Assembly: GCA_947463915.1 (NCBI GenBank)
Contig: CANHVO010000005.1
Coordinates: forward strand, 1-62,891
Length of the DNA: 62,891 nucleotides
DNA from: Planctomycetaceae bacterium
GTDB lineage: Bacteria; Planctomycetota; Planctomycetia; Pirellulales; Pirellulaceae
Direction: 5' to 3'
The position numbers and the translations under genes are program-made. This document shows positions 27,976 to 37,394 of this stretch, piece after piece. The notes under the pieces were generated by a model. It did no database searches. It worked only from the letters and a program-made list of their open reading frames with translations, and had not been told where the DNA came from. Position 1 is the first letter of the stretch; every line of letters starts with the position of its first letter.

Positions 27976-28854
27976 TTGACTCTTGTCATTTTCACACAGC
28001 TTCTTGCCTATTTCCTTGGCTGGATTATCTCATTGAACGCCTCTGACGAACTTGAGCTCGCAACATCGGAACAGCAAAATCAATCAGCTTATGATCGGAT
28101 GGCCAGAATGGGCCATATCTTGGCAAAGACGGTGACTGCTGAAGAGCTGAGTCGACCGCTTGCGATTGTCGATGGCTCTGGTTGGCTTGGTGGTTCTATT
28201 CAAGGCTGGGACGTTTTATGTTTGGCAGCAGCGGGAGGTCGGCATAGTGCGCTGTACCATGCAGCGGGCGCGAATGTAACTGTCTTGGACATCAGCGATG
28301 GAATGCTCGAACTGGATCGTCGCGTTTCACAAGAACTCAAGTTCAACGTCCGCCTCATCCAGGGCTCAATGCTGGACATGCCGATGCTTCGCGATTCCGA
28401 GTTTGATCTGGTGATCCAACCGGTCAGTACTTGTTATGTGCCCGAAGTGGCTCGCGTGTTCGCGGAAGTATCAAGAGTATTGAAACCGAACGGTTTGTAC
28501 GTTTCCCAGCACAAACAACCCATCAATTTACAAGCCTCGCTAAAAACGCAACTTGGTAAATACGCAATCGAGACAGAACTAGGAGCTATCGCGATCGCCG
28601 CCAAGCCCGACGAGCCAAGCCCGCTGCGCGAACCCAGCACGCGCGAGTTTGCTCATAGCCTGGAATCGATCCTGGGCGGTATTTGCAAAAGCGGAATGGT
28701 GATCGAGGATATTGTCGAACCCAACCATGCCAACAAAGATGCCGGCATCGACACGATGGGGCACCGAAGCCGTTTTGTACCGCCCTACATAAGAATCAAA
28801 GCGAGAAAAAAAGTTGGCTCGCAATTGAAAATGAGCGGACTAATCTTGCCTTAG
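27976..28854 (+). CDS. Class I SAM-dependent methyltransferase
   Basis: A protein of up to 292 residues with a Rossmann methyltransferase core. The SAM-binding loop is VLCLAAAGGRHSALYHAAGA, followed by VTVLDISDGMLELD, then QGSMLDMP and LVIQPVSTCYVPEVARVFAEV...VLKPNGLYVSQ. Substrate unknown. The start is uncertain: the frame opens with a TTG at 27976 and an alternative TTG at 28033; no ATG precedes the conserved NQSAYDRMAR region, and no good ribosome binding site is seen. The upstream 250 nt are repeat sequence, so the original start may have been altered by insertion. Confidence 0.75.
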   Translation: MTLVIFTQLLAYFLGWIISLNASDELELATSEQQNQSAYDRMARMGHILAKTVTAEELSRPLAIVDGSGWLGGSIQGWDVLCLAAAGGRHSALYHAAGANVTVLDISDGMLELDRRVSQELKFNVRLIQGSMLDMPMLRDSEFDLVIQPVSTCYVPEVARVFAEVSRVLKPNGLYVSQHKQPINLQASLKTQLGKYAIETELGAIAIAAKPDEPSPLREPSTREFAHSLESILGGICKSGMVIEDIVEPNHANKDAGIDTMGHRSRFVPPYIRIKARKKVGSQLKMSGLILP

Positions 28855-28867
28855 CGGTATACACGAT

Positions 28868-29030
28868 CCGTAGCAGAATTCGTAAGAATTCAGCTCGTTT
28901 CGTACTCAGTTATTGTAGCTGGATTCGCCAGAATTCAGTTTGCTCTGAATCGTGATTTGTAGCTGGATTCGCCAGAATTCAGTTGGTTCCGCCAAGATTC
29001 GTAGCTGAATTCTCACGAATCCAGCTACGG
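28868..29030. repeat. Array of GTAGCTGGATTCG-type palindrome units
   Basis: At least three direct or partial copies of the unit TAGCTGGATTCGCCAGAATT begin near 28869 (diverged), 28915 and 28959. An inverted end follows (GAATCCAGCTACGGTAGTTTT, 29019-29037). The same unit forms a perfect palindrome at 42110-42163. It lies downstream of the convergent methyltransferase and STN-like genes. Confidence 0.75.
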
Positions 29031-29050
29031 TAGTTTTCGTTGAACTGTTT

Positions 29051-29770
29051 TTAGCGGAGCGATGAACGACGAATCGTACTTGACCGAATCTGCGAAATGC
29101 TTGGACGGCCAAACTTGGCGGTTGCGATCGATCGCCTGATGAGTTCTCGATGAGACTCGAATAAATCACAAATCGCTTCATGCGTTTCATCCGGAGCAGT
29201 AACGACCAAGAAAGCGGACTGGGGATTTCTCCATTCGATCATATTCGACGTACCACCGGCATTCACCCAATTATCTGGCACGATGGATTCCTCAATCACA
29301 CGGAAGAGTGCCTCAAAATTGTAGTTTCCTTTGGTGACGCTCACGAATTCTGTAACATCGTAGAGTCGAACTACGTTGGCGGACATTTTCTTTGAGGTAA
29401 TCGTCAAATAGCCTGGCGACTCCAGATAGGTCAGTTGCAAAGGAGAAAGGAGCCACTTCAATTGGTTTCGAATGGTGATGCCGGGAACGACAGGGACTGT
29501 TAAGGGTTCATCCATTGTGATGTTTTCTACTTCAAGCGCTTTTTCGTCTATCAACACAACAATGGGATACATCGACATGAGTTGCTTCAGCGGGATCACT
29601 TCGTCCGAACCGCTTATCGGCGATTGCTGATCCAGCTTGCGGCTGAGTTCCTGAACAAGTTCGCTATCAACTCGGTTGGTGCTTTGGACCCACCGAACAC
29701 GATCTTGGGTTAATCCAATATCTGCCGCGAGCAAGAGACCAACGGTAAGGAAGCAACGGAACAGAACCAT
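29051..29770 (-). CDS. Secreted STN-like (secretin N-domain-like) protein
   Basis: A 239-residue protein with a signal sequence (LFRCFLTVGLLLAADIGL) at the N-terminus. The central part has the STN/secretin short-domain pattern often repeated in planctomycetes: an LKQLMSMYPIVVLIDEKALE strand-helix, the TVPVVPGITIRNQLKWLLSP helix and LTYLESPGYLTITSK. A second half follows, with VRLYDVTEFV and IVPDNWVNAGG, then FLVVTAPDETHEAICDLF. Such proteins resemble the periplasmic N-domains of type II secretion GspD, without the pore domain. The ATG at 29770 has AGGAAA upstream. Role unknown; possibly envelope-associated. Confidence 0.7.
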   Translation of the reverse strand: MVLFRCFLTVGLLLAADIGLTQDRVRWVQSTNRVDSELVQELSRKLDQQSPISGSDEVIPLKQLMSMYPIVVLIDEKALEVENITMDEPLTVPVVPGITIRNQLKWLLSPLQLTYLESPGYLTITSKKMSANVVRLYDVTEFVSVTKGNYNFEALFRVIEESIVPDNWVNAGGTSNMIEWRNPQSAFLVVTAPDETHEAICDLFESHRELIRRSIATAKFGRPSISQIRSSTIRRSSLR

Positions 29771-29980
29771 AAAGTGATTTCCTGTGGGATATCCGTCAGT
29801 GTAGGTAGTTGTAGGAACCACGTGCGATGGACACGCTTCGCCTGTGAGGCTTGTCAGCAGAGCAAATTTTGATCCCATATGCGATATTATTTTGGTTTGG
29901 CATTTCGATTGCGTCTCTTTGGGTACGTGTCAGTAATCCGCTGATTATTGCAACGTAAGAGTTCAAATTCGAGGTTTCGC

Positions 29981-32113
29981 ATGTTCAATAATGCTACGGT
30001 GTGTATCGCCCTGGGGATTTTCCTGATCGGCAAGGAAATTTGTTTTTCGGACGGTACTGCTGCCGAAACCACTAAGGTGGAGAACGGGCCCAAGTTGACA
30101 CGCGTCGAATTGTTTCCTGCAGGACAAGGTGTTTTCGAATACGAATCCACAGAGACGGGCGACGTGGAGCTAATGCTGTCGCTGTCTCGTCACGAATTGG
30201 ATGATCTTCTGAAGTCGCTTGTGCTCAAGGGATTCGATTCCGTGAGAGTCGACTACGAACTGAACGCGGATCGTCATAACATCGTTTCTCAAGTTCTGTC
30301 GTCCGAAAATAGTAAGACGAGGGCAGAGTTGCTTCAAGGCCTCAAGGGGCATGCGATTCAACTAACCGAAAAGTTGAGTTCGATGTCTGGAGTCATTGTG
30401 GCGGTGGAGTTGCAATCGGACCAAGAGCATACAGGGAAAGAAATCGAGGTCATCACATTGCGTACGGAGAAAGGGCTCGAGCAACATGTGCTTTCCACCA
30501 CGACCAAAATCTTGTTTGCCGATAAGTCCGTGCAAACACAATTGGATCAAGCGCTGAGCAACCTAACTAAGCCAATCGCAACGCGTTCGCCAGCAACTCT
30601 GAAACTCAAGAAAAAGGTTCCTGGCCCAGCGGGGCTCGCCTTTCAAACAGAGACAGCGGCTTGGAAATGCTCCTATCGGATTGCCAAGATCGACGGTGAA
30701 TATCAGCTTGTCGTTGCGGCAGTCATCGACAACACGAGCGGCATGGATTGGATCGACGTCGAGCTGGTCTTGATCGTCGATCAGCCGTTAGGTTTCCATG
30801 CACCACTTAGTACAGTGTATCGAGCCCAACGTGCCAACATGCCTATCCCCTCTCCGTTTTCAGCTGCCCCACCGGCATTGGCTGCAGGTCCAAAACGCAA
30901 CATGGGAGAGCTTCTGGCGGATGAGCCGATGGAGAATTCGCGAGGCGGAGCCAAAACAGGATTCGGTGGTGGCGGAATGGGGGGCATGGGAGGAATGGCA
31001 GGAGGCGGCATGGGAGGGATGGCAGGAGGCGGCATGGGAGGGATGGGTGGTTCCATGGGAGGCGCCTTTGGTGGTTATACACCACCGCAAAGTGACGGAA
31101 GTTCAACAGCCCATGATGGCGAAAGCCGTGATGTAGCTTCGCAACTCGGGATGAGTTTTCCTGTTGGCGACTTGTCGCGAGGGATCGCAGGAAAACGCGT
31201 GCATATTCGACTTCCAAATGTCTCGATTCGGGCTGGTACCTCGGAGTCGGTCTTCCTGCCTGCGATTCCGCGAATCATTGACGACGTCCGCGTCTATGTT
31301 GCATCCGTTAGCAAGAAGCATCCTTTGTCCGCTTTCCAAATCACGTTGCAGGATAGTTACCAACTGCCTGGCGGTCCGGGAACGGTCTGGTCCGATAGTG
31401 GATATGCTGGAGACATTATGTTTCCTCGACTAGTTGCCCAGGTACCGCAACTGGTCACCTACGCTCTCGATACATCCTTAGAAATCACGAGCGAAATACA
31501 ACTTGAACATTCGACGAAAACCACGTATCGCATGGATCGCGAAGATACACTCATCGGAACTAAAGTCTCTGAGCGAATTGTCCGATATTCGCTGACCAAC
31601 GAAAGTCAGGCCGCGCAAACTGTTTGGATTGAGCACCAGCCTGCCGATAGAAATTGGACGCCTGAGCGCGATGGAAAACAAGTCCAAAAATCCGAGCCGA
31701 CAAGCTTTCGATACAGTGTCGTAGTGCCAAGCAAATCGACTGCGAACAAGGATGTTTTGGAAACCGAAACAGTCGTTACCAAATGGCCAAAAGATACAAA
31801 CTGGCTTCAGCTTAAACAACTCGTGGACGCAGCAGGTATGCCGCCAGAAATTCGGAAACGAATTGAAGGCCGAGTCAAAAAATTAGAAGAGTACGACGAG
31901 TTAAAAGCTACCGAAACAAAGCTATCCGTCTCTAAAGAAAGCGCGGCCATTGAGCAACGACGGATAAAAGAACTGATGATCGCTTTGAAACGAGATGATG
32001 AATTGCATGCTCGATATTTAAAGAAAATGGCAACCCTCGAAAGCGAAATCGAAAGTGCCTCAGAGGGGCTCCTGTCTGTTCGAAAAGCTCTCGAGGAGTC
32101 CAAAACTCGTTAG
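29981..32113 (+). CDS. DUF4139/MuiA-like secreted protein with Gly-Met-rich segment
   Basis: A 710-residue exported protein. A signal sequence is followed by LTRVELFPAGQGVFEYE and an LSRHELDDLLKSL segment. Then come the DUF4139-type pieces: AAWKCSYRIAKIDGEYQLVVAAVIDNTSGMDW, KRVHIRLPNVSI and WIEHQPADRNW. The C-terminal 110 residues form a coiled coil. Between the two halves (about residues 325-370) lies a repeat of GGMGGMAGG-type units, probably a flexible linker. Homologues are linked to mucoidy or envelope phenotypes, but no activity is established. ATG at 29981 follows GAGG. Divergent from the STN-like gene, 210 nt apart. Confidence 0.7.
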   Translation: MFNNATVCIALGIFLIGKEICFSDGTAAETTKVENGPKLTRVELFPAGQGVFEYESTETGDVELMLSLSRHELDDLLKSLVLKGFDSVRVDYELNADRHNIVSQVLSSENSKTRAELLQGLKGHAIQLTEKLSSMSGVIVAVELQSDQEHTGKEIEVITLRTEKGLEQHVLSTTTKILFADKSVQTQLDQALSNLTKPIATRSPATLKLKKKVPGPAGLAFQTETAAWKCSYRIAKIDGEYQLVVAAVIDNTSGMDWIDVELVLIVDQPLGFHAPLSTVYRAQRANMPIPSPFSAAPPALAAGPKRNMGELLADEPMENSRGGAKTGFGGGGMGGMGGMAGGGMGGMAGGGMGGMGGSMGGAFGGYTPPQSDGSSTAHDGESRDVASQLGMSFPVGDLSRGIAGKRVHIRLPNVSIRAGTSESVFLPAIPRIIDDVRVYVASVSKKHPLSAFQITLQDSYQLPGGPGTVWSDSGYAGDIMFPRLVAQVPQLVTYALDTSLEITSEIQLEHSTKTTYRMDREDTLIGTKVSERIVRYSLTNESQAAQTVWIEHQPADRNWTPERDGKQVQKSEPTSFRYSVVVPSKSTANKDVLETETVVTKWPKDTNWLQLKQLVDAAGMPPEIRKRIEGRVKKLEEYDELKATETKLSVSKESAAIEQRRIKELMIALKRDDELHARYLKKMATLESEIESASEGLLSVRKALEESKTR

Positions 32114-32119
32114 GAGAGA

Positions 32120-32632
32120 TTAAAGGTGCATCCCGACGAATCCGCCGTTGTCGACAACGGCGCGTTCCAATTGTTGCATTCGCTTTTTTGTTTGTTCCGG
32201 ATCGCCGACGCCGATGTAACGATCGAACTCGACGATGACCGCGTGACTCACGGTCTCTTCAAACCACTTGACAACGTGCTGTTCAAGCCATGGGCAAGTT
32301 TCTTTGTCCAACGTTACTTTGAGTGCCGTATGCCGCGCTCGCAAATCGGAGTCATCGGTAAAAACGACTCCCTCGAACTTGAACGCAATCATACCGTTTT
32401 TCGGATCGTTGGTGACGAAAAAGCGACAAGTGGCATTATGCAAGTAATAGGAATTAAAGGTCCCATGTTCCGCGATGGCATTTTTGATTCGCCCGTACTT
32501 GGCGATGAGGCCAGGTGAAGCGTCGAGAGGCGGATCGAGTCGGGCCATGCTTCGTAGCGGAATGCAATCAAAAGAAATGTCGACCGGACGCGTGTCAGCA
32601 GAATTGGCATTTGCGTTTGGGTTGTTGCTCAT
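32120..32632 (-). CDS. Conserved-looking hypothetical protein
   Basis: A 170-residue soluble protein with an Asn-rich N-terminal tail and no signal or membrane segment. I do not recognise the fold. Notable segments are SPGLIAKYGRIKNAIAEHGTF, YYLHNATCRFFVTND, a beta-rich centre (MIAFKFEGVVFTDD) and HAVIVEFDRYIGVGDPEQTKKR. Codon use and composition match a real gene. It is convergent with the DUF4139 gene (6-nt gap). The 37-bp palindrome array lies immediately upstream and may affect its expression. Confidence 0.65.
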   Translation of the reverse strand: MSNNPNANANSADTRPVDISFDCIPLRSMARLDPPLDASPGLIAKYGRIKNAIAEHGTFNSYYLHNATCRFFVTNDPKNGMIAFKFEGVVFTDDSDLRARHTALKVTLDKETCPWLEQHVVKWFEETVSHAVIVEFDRYIGVGDPEQTKKRMQQLERAVVDNGGFVGMHL

Positions 32633-32684
32633 GTCTCGATACCTGTTGCGTTCTGCTTGAATGACGAGTGTCGAACCGAGTGTC

Positions 32685-32809
32685 GAACAATTGTCTCAAT
32701 TGTTCTGTCCAAAAGCGACGATTGGGACAATCGTGCTACCCTCGTTCCAAGTAAACGATTGGGACAATCGTTTTACAATAGTCGTAAAGCAACGATTGAG
32801 ACAATCGTG
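32685..32809. repeat. 37-bp tandem palindrome array
   Basis: Three copies of the 17-bp palindrome ACGATTG(G/A)GACAATCGT stand at 32719-32735, 32756-32772 and 32793-32809, exactly 37 bp apart. The linkers share ACAATA in the last two units. A fourth, weaker palindrome, AATTGTCTCAATT (32689-32701), is in the opposite sense. The array occupies the gap between the sucA stop and the start of the 170-residue gene (both minus strand). It could be a multi-site operator or a structural repeat. Confidence 0.8.
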
Positions 32810-32822
32810 CGACAATAAAACA

Positions 32823-35585
32823 TTAGTTTGCGAAGGCGGCGTTTAACAGTTCGCGTTCCTCGAGCTGGTGGGCTCGCAGCGAACCAGTTGATGGACTTGC
32901 GGACTCAACGCGAGAGATTCTCTCGAGCTTATGTCTAGCCGAGATTTCGTCGCCCCAACGCATCTTAACGTGGGTCCAAGCTCCCATGTTGGTTGGCTCG
33001 TCTTGATACCAGTAAACCGGCGTTCCCGCTGGATACACGCTCAGCGCTTCGACTACCTTGGCAGCTTCGAGCGGATAAAACTGGTCGATGCGAACAAGCG
33101 CCACGTCATTGCGATTCAATTTTGTGCGTTCAGCCAACAAATCATAATAGGCTTTGCCGGTGCTCATGATGATTCGCGAGGTCGGCGTTCCTGTAGGACG
33201 ATTATCTGGAACGATCTTTTGGAAAGAGCCGTTCTCGATATCATCGAGGGTGGAAACACAAGCCTTGTTTCGCAATAGACTCTTGGGAGTCAGAACGATG
33301 AGTGGTTTGCTCCACTTCGATTTGGCTTGTCGACGGAGCAAGTGGAAATACTGAGCTGGCGTGGATGGCTGGGTGACTTGAACGTTGTGTTCCGCGGTCA
33401 ACAATAGGAAACGCTCGAGTCTGGCGCTGCAGTGTTCCGGCCCTTGGCCTTCGAAACCATGTGGCAGCAACATGACCAATCGGCTCAATCGCCGCCATTT
33501 GTCTTCGGCGCTGGTAATGAATTGGTCGACTACGCATTGGGCGACATTCCAAAAGTCGCCGAACTGAGCTTCCCAACAAATGAGCCCTTCGGGGCAGTCC
33601 AAACTATAGCCATACTCGAATCCCAACACGGCAGCTTCCGAGAGTGGACTGTTGATGATTTCGACGCGGGCTTGGTTAGCCGCCAAATGCGCCAATGGCA
33701 TGTACTTTCGATTGTCTTCGACGTCGTGGACCACCGCATGTCGTTGAGAAAACGTTCCACGTTCGCAATCCTGGCCAGAAAGTCGAACGGGATGCCCCTC
33801 GGATAGCAGCGAGGCAAACGCGAGTGACTCGGCTGTCGCCCAATCAAGTGGAATGTTGCCGTTGCCCATCTCTCGACGATCTTCAAACTGGCGAACCAGC
33901 TTCTTATGCAAGTTAAACCCTTGAGGGACAGCACTTGCGGACCTTATCAAATCGCTGGCGATCTGTTTTGGAATCGATGTTGTGACCGGCTGATCAGCGG
34001 GCTCAGGGCCGCCAAAATATCCAGTCCAATATCCGGTTAGGCTTTGAAGGTCATGTACAAATGGTTCGGTCTTGGCCAGCTCGAATTCCCGCGACAGGCG
34101 ATTGTGACGAACTTCTGCAATAGCGTCGGCCTCGAGACGAGTCAGCTCGTTCATTTCCAGGAGATGCTCGAGATAACTTTCTCGCACGTTCTTTCGTTTA
34201 TCAATAGCCGAGTACATCAGCGGCTGAGTGAACCGTGGTTCGTCCCCTTCGTTGTGCCCTAGACGTCGGTAGGCGTACATATCGATGACGACGTCTTTTT
34301 CGAATTCCTTGCGGAAATCCATGGCCAAGTTGACTACTTGTGCGACTGCTTCCGGATCCTCGCCATTGACATGGAAGATTGGGATTTGAAGCATTTTGGC
34401 GATGTCGGTTGCGTAGGTGCAACTTCTCGCTTCGTCCGGCTCGGTGGTGAATCCAATTTGATTGTTGAGAACGATGTGCAGCGTACCACCTGTTCGATAG
34501 CCAGGAAGTTCGCTCAAATTCAAAGTCTCTTGCACAACACCTTCGCCGATAAATGCAGCGTCGCCGTGAATGAGAATCGTCATGCTCTCCGTTCGATGTG
34601 TATCTCCATCGCGATCTTGTTTGGCTCGACAGCGGCCAAGAGCAACTGGATTCACAAACTCAAGGTGGCTCGGATTGAAACAGAGCGAGATGTGGACTTT
34701 TTGTCCTGTGCTGGTGGTCCAATCGTTGCTGTATCCCATGTGGTACTTGACGTCGCCACCACCTCGGAAGAGCTCAGGTTTAGGATCGTCAAACGACCAG
34801 AAAATACTTTGCGCTCTTTTGCCCATGATGTTGGCTAGGACGTTCAATCGACCACGGTGTGCCATGGCCAGTAGAACCCCGTGAACGCCATGTTGTCCTG
34901 CTTTTTCTAGAGCTCTATCCAAAAGTGGGATCAAACTCTCGGCCCCCTCGAGCGAGAACGTTTTGGCGGTCGCGTACTTCTTGCGAACGAACTCCTCAAA
35001 GATGGTCGCATCAGCCAGCTTGGTATAAATCCGCGTTTGGACTTCGTGCGATAGTGTCAAGCGATTTTGTGACGTTTCCATGCGTCGTTGAAGCCAATCG
35101 CGAATATTGCGATTGTCGATGTGCATGAACTGGGCACCAATGCTGCGGCAGTATGTATTACGCAGTTTTTCAATAATGTCGGCGAGCGTGCGTCCGTTGG
35201 AATATTCAAGAGTCGGCGATGTAAACGGGCGTTTTAGATCGTCTTCGGTCAGACCATGCGAACGAGGGTCGAGCTCAGGTGGCCCTTTGCGAGTCAAGCC
35301 GAGTGGATCGATTCGAGCCATCAAGTGCCCGCGCACTCGATACTCGCGAACCAGTTGATCGACCCGTTCTTGCATTCGAGCTAGCCAAAGCACATCCTGA
35401 GTCGGTTCAGTCGACGTGCTCTCCGCCCGCGAGTTCACGTCGCCTTGTTCGGCGAACAGCGCCTCAGACTGAGCGGCTAGGGAGAACTCCTCGAAATAGC
35501 GTTTCCAGACATCGGACACGCTATTAGGATCTTGGATGTAACGTACATATAAGTCGTCGATGTAATCGAGACTGTAAGTGTTCAT
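32823..35585 (-). CDS. sucA: 2-oxoglutarate dehydrogenase E1 component
   Basis: Thiamine-diphosphate-dependent E1 subunit of the 2-oxoglutarate dehydrogenase complex of the TCA cycle. The 920-residue length is typical. Motifs visible are LDYIDDLYVRYIQDP at the N-terminus, GMAHRGRLNVL, GDVKYHMGY, ALGRCRAKQ and HGDAAFIGEGVVQETL (ThDP/Mg site). Further along are INNQIGFTT-like LNNQIGFTTEPDEARS, YRRLGHNEGDEP, and the C-terminal LLPHGFEGQGPEHCSARLERFL. The ATG at 35585 was chosen; the frame runs up to a TTG at 35603. The E2 (sucB) gene is not adjacent in the window. Confidence 0.96.
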   Translation of the reverse strand: MNTYSLDYIDDLYVRYIQDPNSVSDVWKRYFEEFSLAAQSEALFAEQGDVNSRAESTSTEPTQDVLWLARMQERVDQLVREYRVRGHLMARIDPLGLTRKGPPELDPRSHGLTEDDLKRPFTSPTLEYSNGRTLADIIEKLRNTYCRSIGAQFMHIDNRNIRDWLQRRMETSQNRLTLSHEVQTRIYTKLADATIFEEFVRKKYATAKTFSLEGAESLIPLLDRALEKAGQHGVHGVLLAMAHRGRLNVLANIMGKRAQSIFWSFDDPKPELFRGGGDVKYHMGYSNDWTTSTGQKVHISLCFNPSHLEFVNPVALGRCRAKQDRDGDTHRTESMTILIHGDAAFIGEGVVQETLNLSELPGYRTGGTLHIVLNNQIGFTTEPDEARSCTYATDIAKMLQIPIFHVNGEDPEAVAQVVNLAMDFRKEFEKDVVIDMYAYRRLGHNEGDEPRFTQPLMYSAIDKRKNVRESYLEHLLEMNELTRLEADAIAEVRHNRLSREFELAKTEPFVHDLQSLTGYWTGYFGGPEPADQPVTTSIPKQIASDLIRSASAVPQGFNLHKKLVRQFEDRREMGNGNIPLDWATAESLAFASLLSEGHPVRLSGQDCERGTFSQRHAVVHDVEDNRKYMPLAHLAANQARVEIINSPLSEAAVLGFEYGYSLDCPEGLICWEAQFGDFWNVAQCVVDQFITSAEDKWRRLSRLVMLLPHGFEGQGPEHCSARLERFLLLTAEHNVQVTQPSTPAQYFHLLRRQAKSKWSKPLIVLTPKSLLRNKACVSTLDDIENGSFQKIVPDNRPTGTPTSRIIMSTGKAYYDLLAERTKLNRNDVALVRIDQFYPLEAAKVVEALSVYPAGTPVYWYQDEPTNMGAWTHVKMRWGDEISARHKLERISRVESASPSTGSLRAHQLEERELLNAAFAN

Positions 35586-36072
35586 TTCGTTTCGCTTGCT
35601 CAAAAGTTGTAAACCCAGACAACGTTGCGAATTTCCATTCAGACAACGCGAGGGTGTTTGGAGCGGGACGGAATTGCGCTCTTTGGGAGGTTAGTAGGCA
35701 ATTTACGATTCCGTGGCAATGCCAAGGTTGTGAATCGCGACCAAACACCGTGACGAGGCGCTGAAACCTGCCGCTACTTAATGGGGCGAGGATTCTCATA
35801 GTAATTGCCTCAGGTACGAGACAGCCGCATTATAGCCGCGAACGAATTGCAAGGAACCTCGTTTCGCGGAGATATCGCATGAATTCTACGAGAATCGTTC
35901 CCTTATCCAAGCCGCACAATCACTCCGGCAAAGTACTCCCAGTCCGGATTCTCGCTGCAAATTGCCAAAATTCCCAAAAGACCAGGACCCGAGCGGTCGA
36001 TAAACCGATATCCAGAGGTGGAGGCGTGCGCCCTTGCCGCCCTTTTTTGCTCGATCAAGGAGGATCCGGAAA
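35586..36072. other. Divergent intergenic region sucA/WD40
   Basis: A 487-nt gap between sucA (minus) and the WD40 gene (plus). It must hold both promoters. Nothing else recognisable apart from the AAGGAGG ribosome binding site near 36057-36063. Confidence 0.5.
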
Positions 36073-37308
36073 ATGCAAATACGCCGAGTTCACAGTGTGA
36101 ATTCCGCAACTTCTGCGATCCCCTCCTTTTTCAACAGAAGCAAGCGAATTCGCTATTTGCTTGGCCTTTTTGCCATCGCGAATTCGGCGCCATTGCTTGC
36201 CCAAAATTTCGATGTTCCATCTACTTCCATTCCAACCTATACCAATCCCTTTCGCTCGGATGTTTCATCGAGCGACAAGGTAATCGGAGGTGGATTGTCC
36301 GTCGATGTTATTCAACTTGCCAGTTTGCCACCGCTGGTCGAGTCCCCGGTTGTGACCGCAATAAGTGTGTCACCCGACGGAGAATTCATTGCAGCTGCCG
36401 GCGATGACCACGCAATTCGAATTGTCAGTCTGAAGTCAGGAAAGACGACTGCGACGCTGACGGCTCACCTCGACTGGGTCCAGTCCGTCGAATTTTCACC
36501 CAGCGGTATGCAATTGGCTTCGTGTGGAAACGATGGGACATTGCGGATTTGGGCGCTCGGTGAAACTCCCAAATTGATTGCGACGAAGTCGGCTCCACAC
36601 GCCTTGATGACTCTTGCCTATGTGAGCGACGATTGTCTCTTCGTGGCTGGGTTTAGCAACCACATCTATCGACACAATGCGGAGCAGACCGATCTCAAGG
36701 TCGTTCATAGTTGCGACTGTCGCGATATTCGATCTATTGTGACTTCGCCTGACCGAAAGTGGATCGCCTTTGGTGGCCGAGACGGCGTGCTCAGGCTCCG
36801 ACGTATTGATTCGATGGAGCGAGCCCAGGGAGTCGCAATGCACTCTGACGGCATCGATGAGTTTGCTGTTCCATTGCACTCGGAGCGCATACGCTCGATT
36901 GAGTTTTCGAAGGATGGAAATCAAATCGTATCGGTTGGCGAAGATCGACGTATCGTTCACTATGGCTTGGACAATCGACGTATCCTTTTGCAAACCAAAA
37001 TCGAGGGGGGGAAACTCCTCGGGCTTTGTCAGCTGGAACCGCATCTATTCGCGATCGGAAGCAGCGACAATACAATTCGGATCTTCAACGACAAAGACCA
37101 ACAAGTGCAAGCGAAGCTGGTTGGCCATGACGGTTCTGTTGGCATCTTAAAACGCACTCAACACTTTTTAATCTCCGGAAGCTTTGACACAACCATCCGC
37201 ATCTGGGACATCGGTCGTGCGGTTTCGTCTATCGATGGCCAGGGGAAATACGTCCATCCTGTCAGGGCTCAATTCGAAGACTCCGGTGCTGGAGTGGACG
37301 TGAAGTAG
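36073..37308 (+). CDS. Secreted WD40-repeat protein
   Basis: A 411-residue protein with a basic N-terminus and hydrophobic signal (YLLGLFAIANSAPLLAQ), predicted to be exported. From about residue 90 it contains WD40 units: SVSPDGEFIAAAGDDHAIRI, EFSPSGMQLASCGNDGTLRIW, TSPDRKWIAFGGRDGVLRLR, EFSKDGNQIVSVGEDRRIVH, and SSDNTIRIF plus HFLISGSFDTTIRIWD. This is enough for one seven-bladed propeller. A strong AAGGAGG precedes the ATG at 36073. The gene is 86 nt before the giant surface protein on the same strand and is probably co-transcribed. A scaffold or assembly role in the envelope is inferred. Confidence 0.85.
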   Translation: MQIRRVHSVNSATSAIPSFFNRSKRIRYLLGLFAIANSAPLLAQNFDVPSTSIPTYTNPFRSDVSSSDKVIGGGLSVDVIQLASLPPLVESPVVTAISVSPDGEFIAAAGDDHAIRIVSLKSGKTTATLTAHLDWVQSVEFSPSGMQLASCGNDGTLRIWALGETPKLIATKSAPHALMTLAYVSDDCLFVAGFSNHIYRHNAEQTDLKVVHSCDCRDIRSIVTSPDRKWIAFGGRDGVLRLRRIDSMERAQGVAMHSDGIDEFAVPLHSERIRSIEFSKDGNQIVSVGEDRRIVHYGLDNRRILLQTKIEGGKLLGLCQLEPHLFAIGSSDNTIRIFNDKDQQVQAKLVGHDGSVGILKRTQHFLISGSFDTTIRIWDIGRAVSSIDGQGKYVHPVRAQFEDSGAGVDVK

Positions 37309-37394
37309 CAAAACCTAATAGCCATCCAATGCGAGATGGCCTTAACCAATAAACGCACCACCAAAGCCATTGCGATTCGCGGAGTATTGACACT

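Noticed and set aside
30781-31217. Antisense frames rich in Pro or His in the Gly-Met region
   Set aside because: Produced by the simple-sequence coding repeat on the plus strand; no ribosome binding site or homology.
32685-32809. CRISPR-like array
   Set aside because: The repeated unit is only a 17-bp palindrome with 20-bp linkers that are partly similar to each other, there are only three units, and no cas genes are near.
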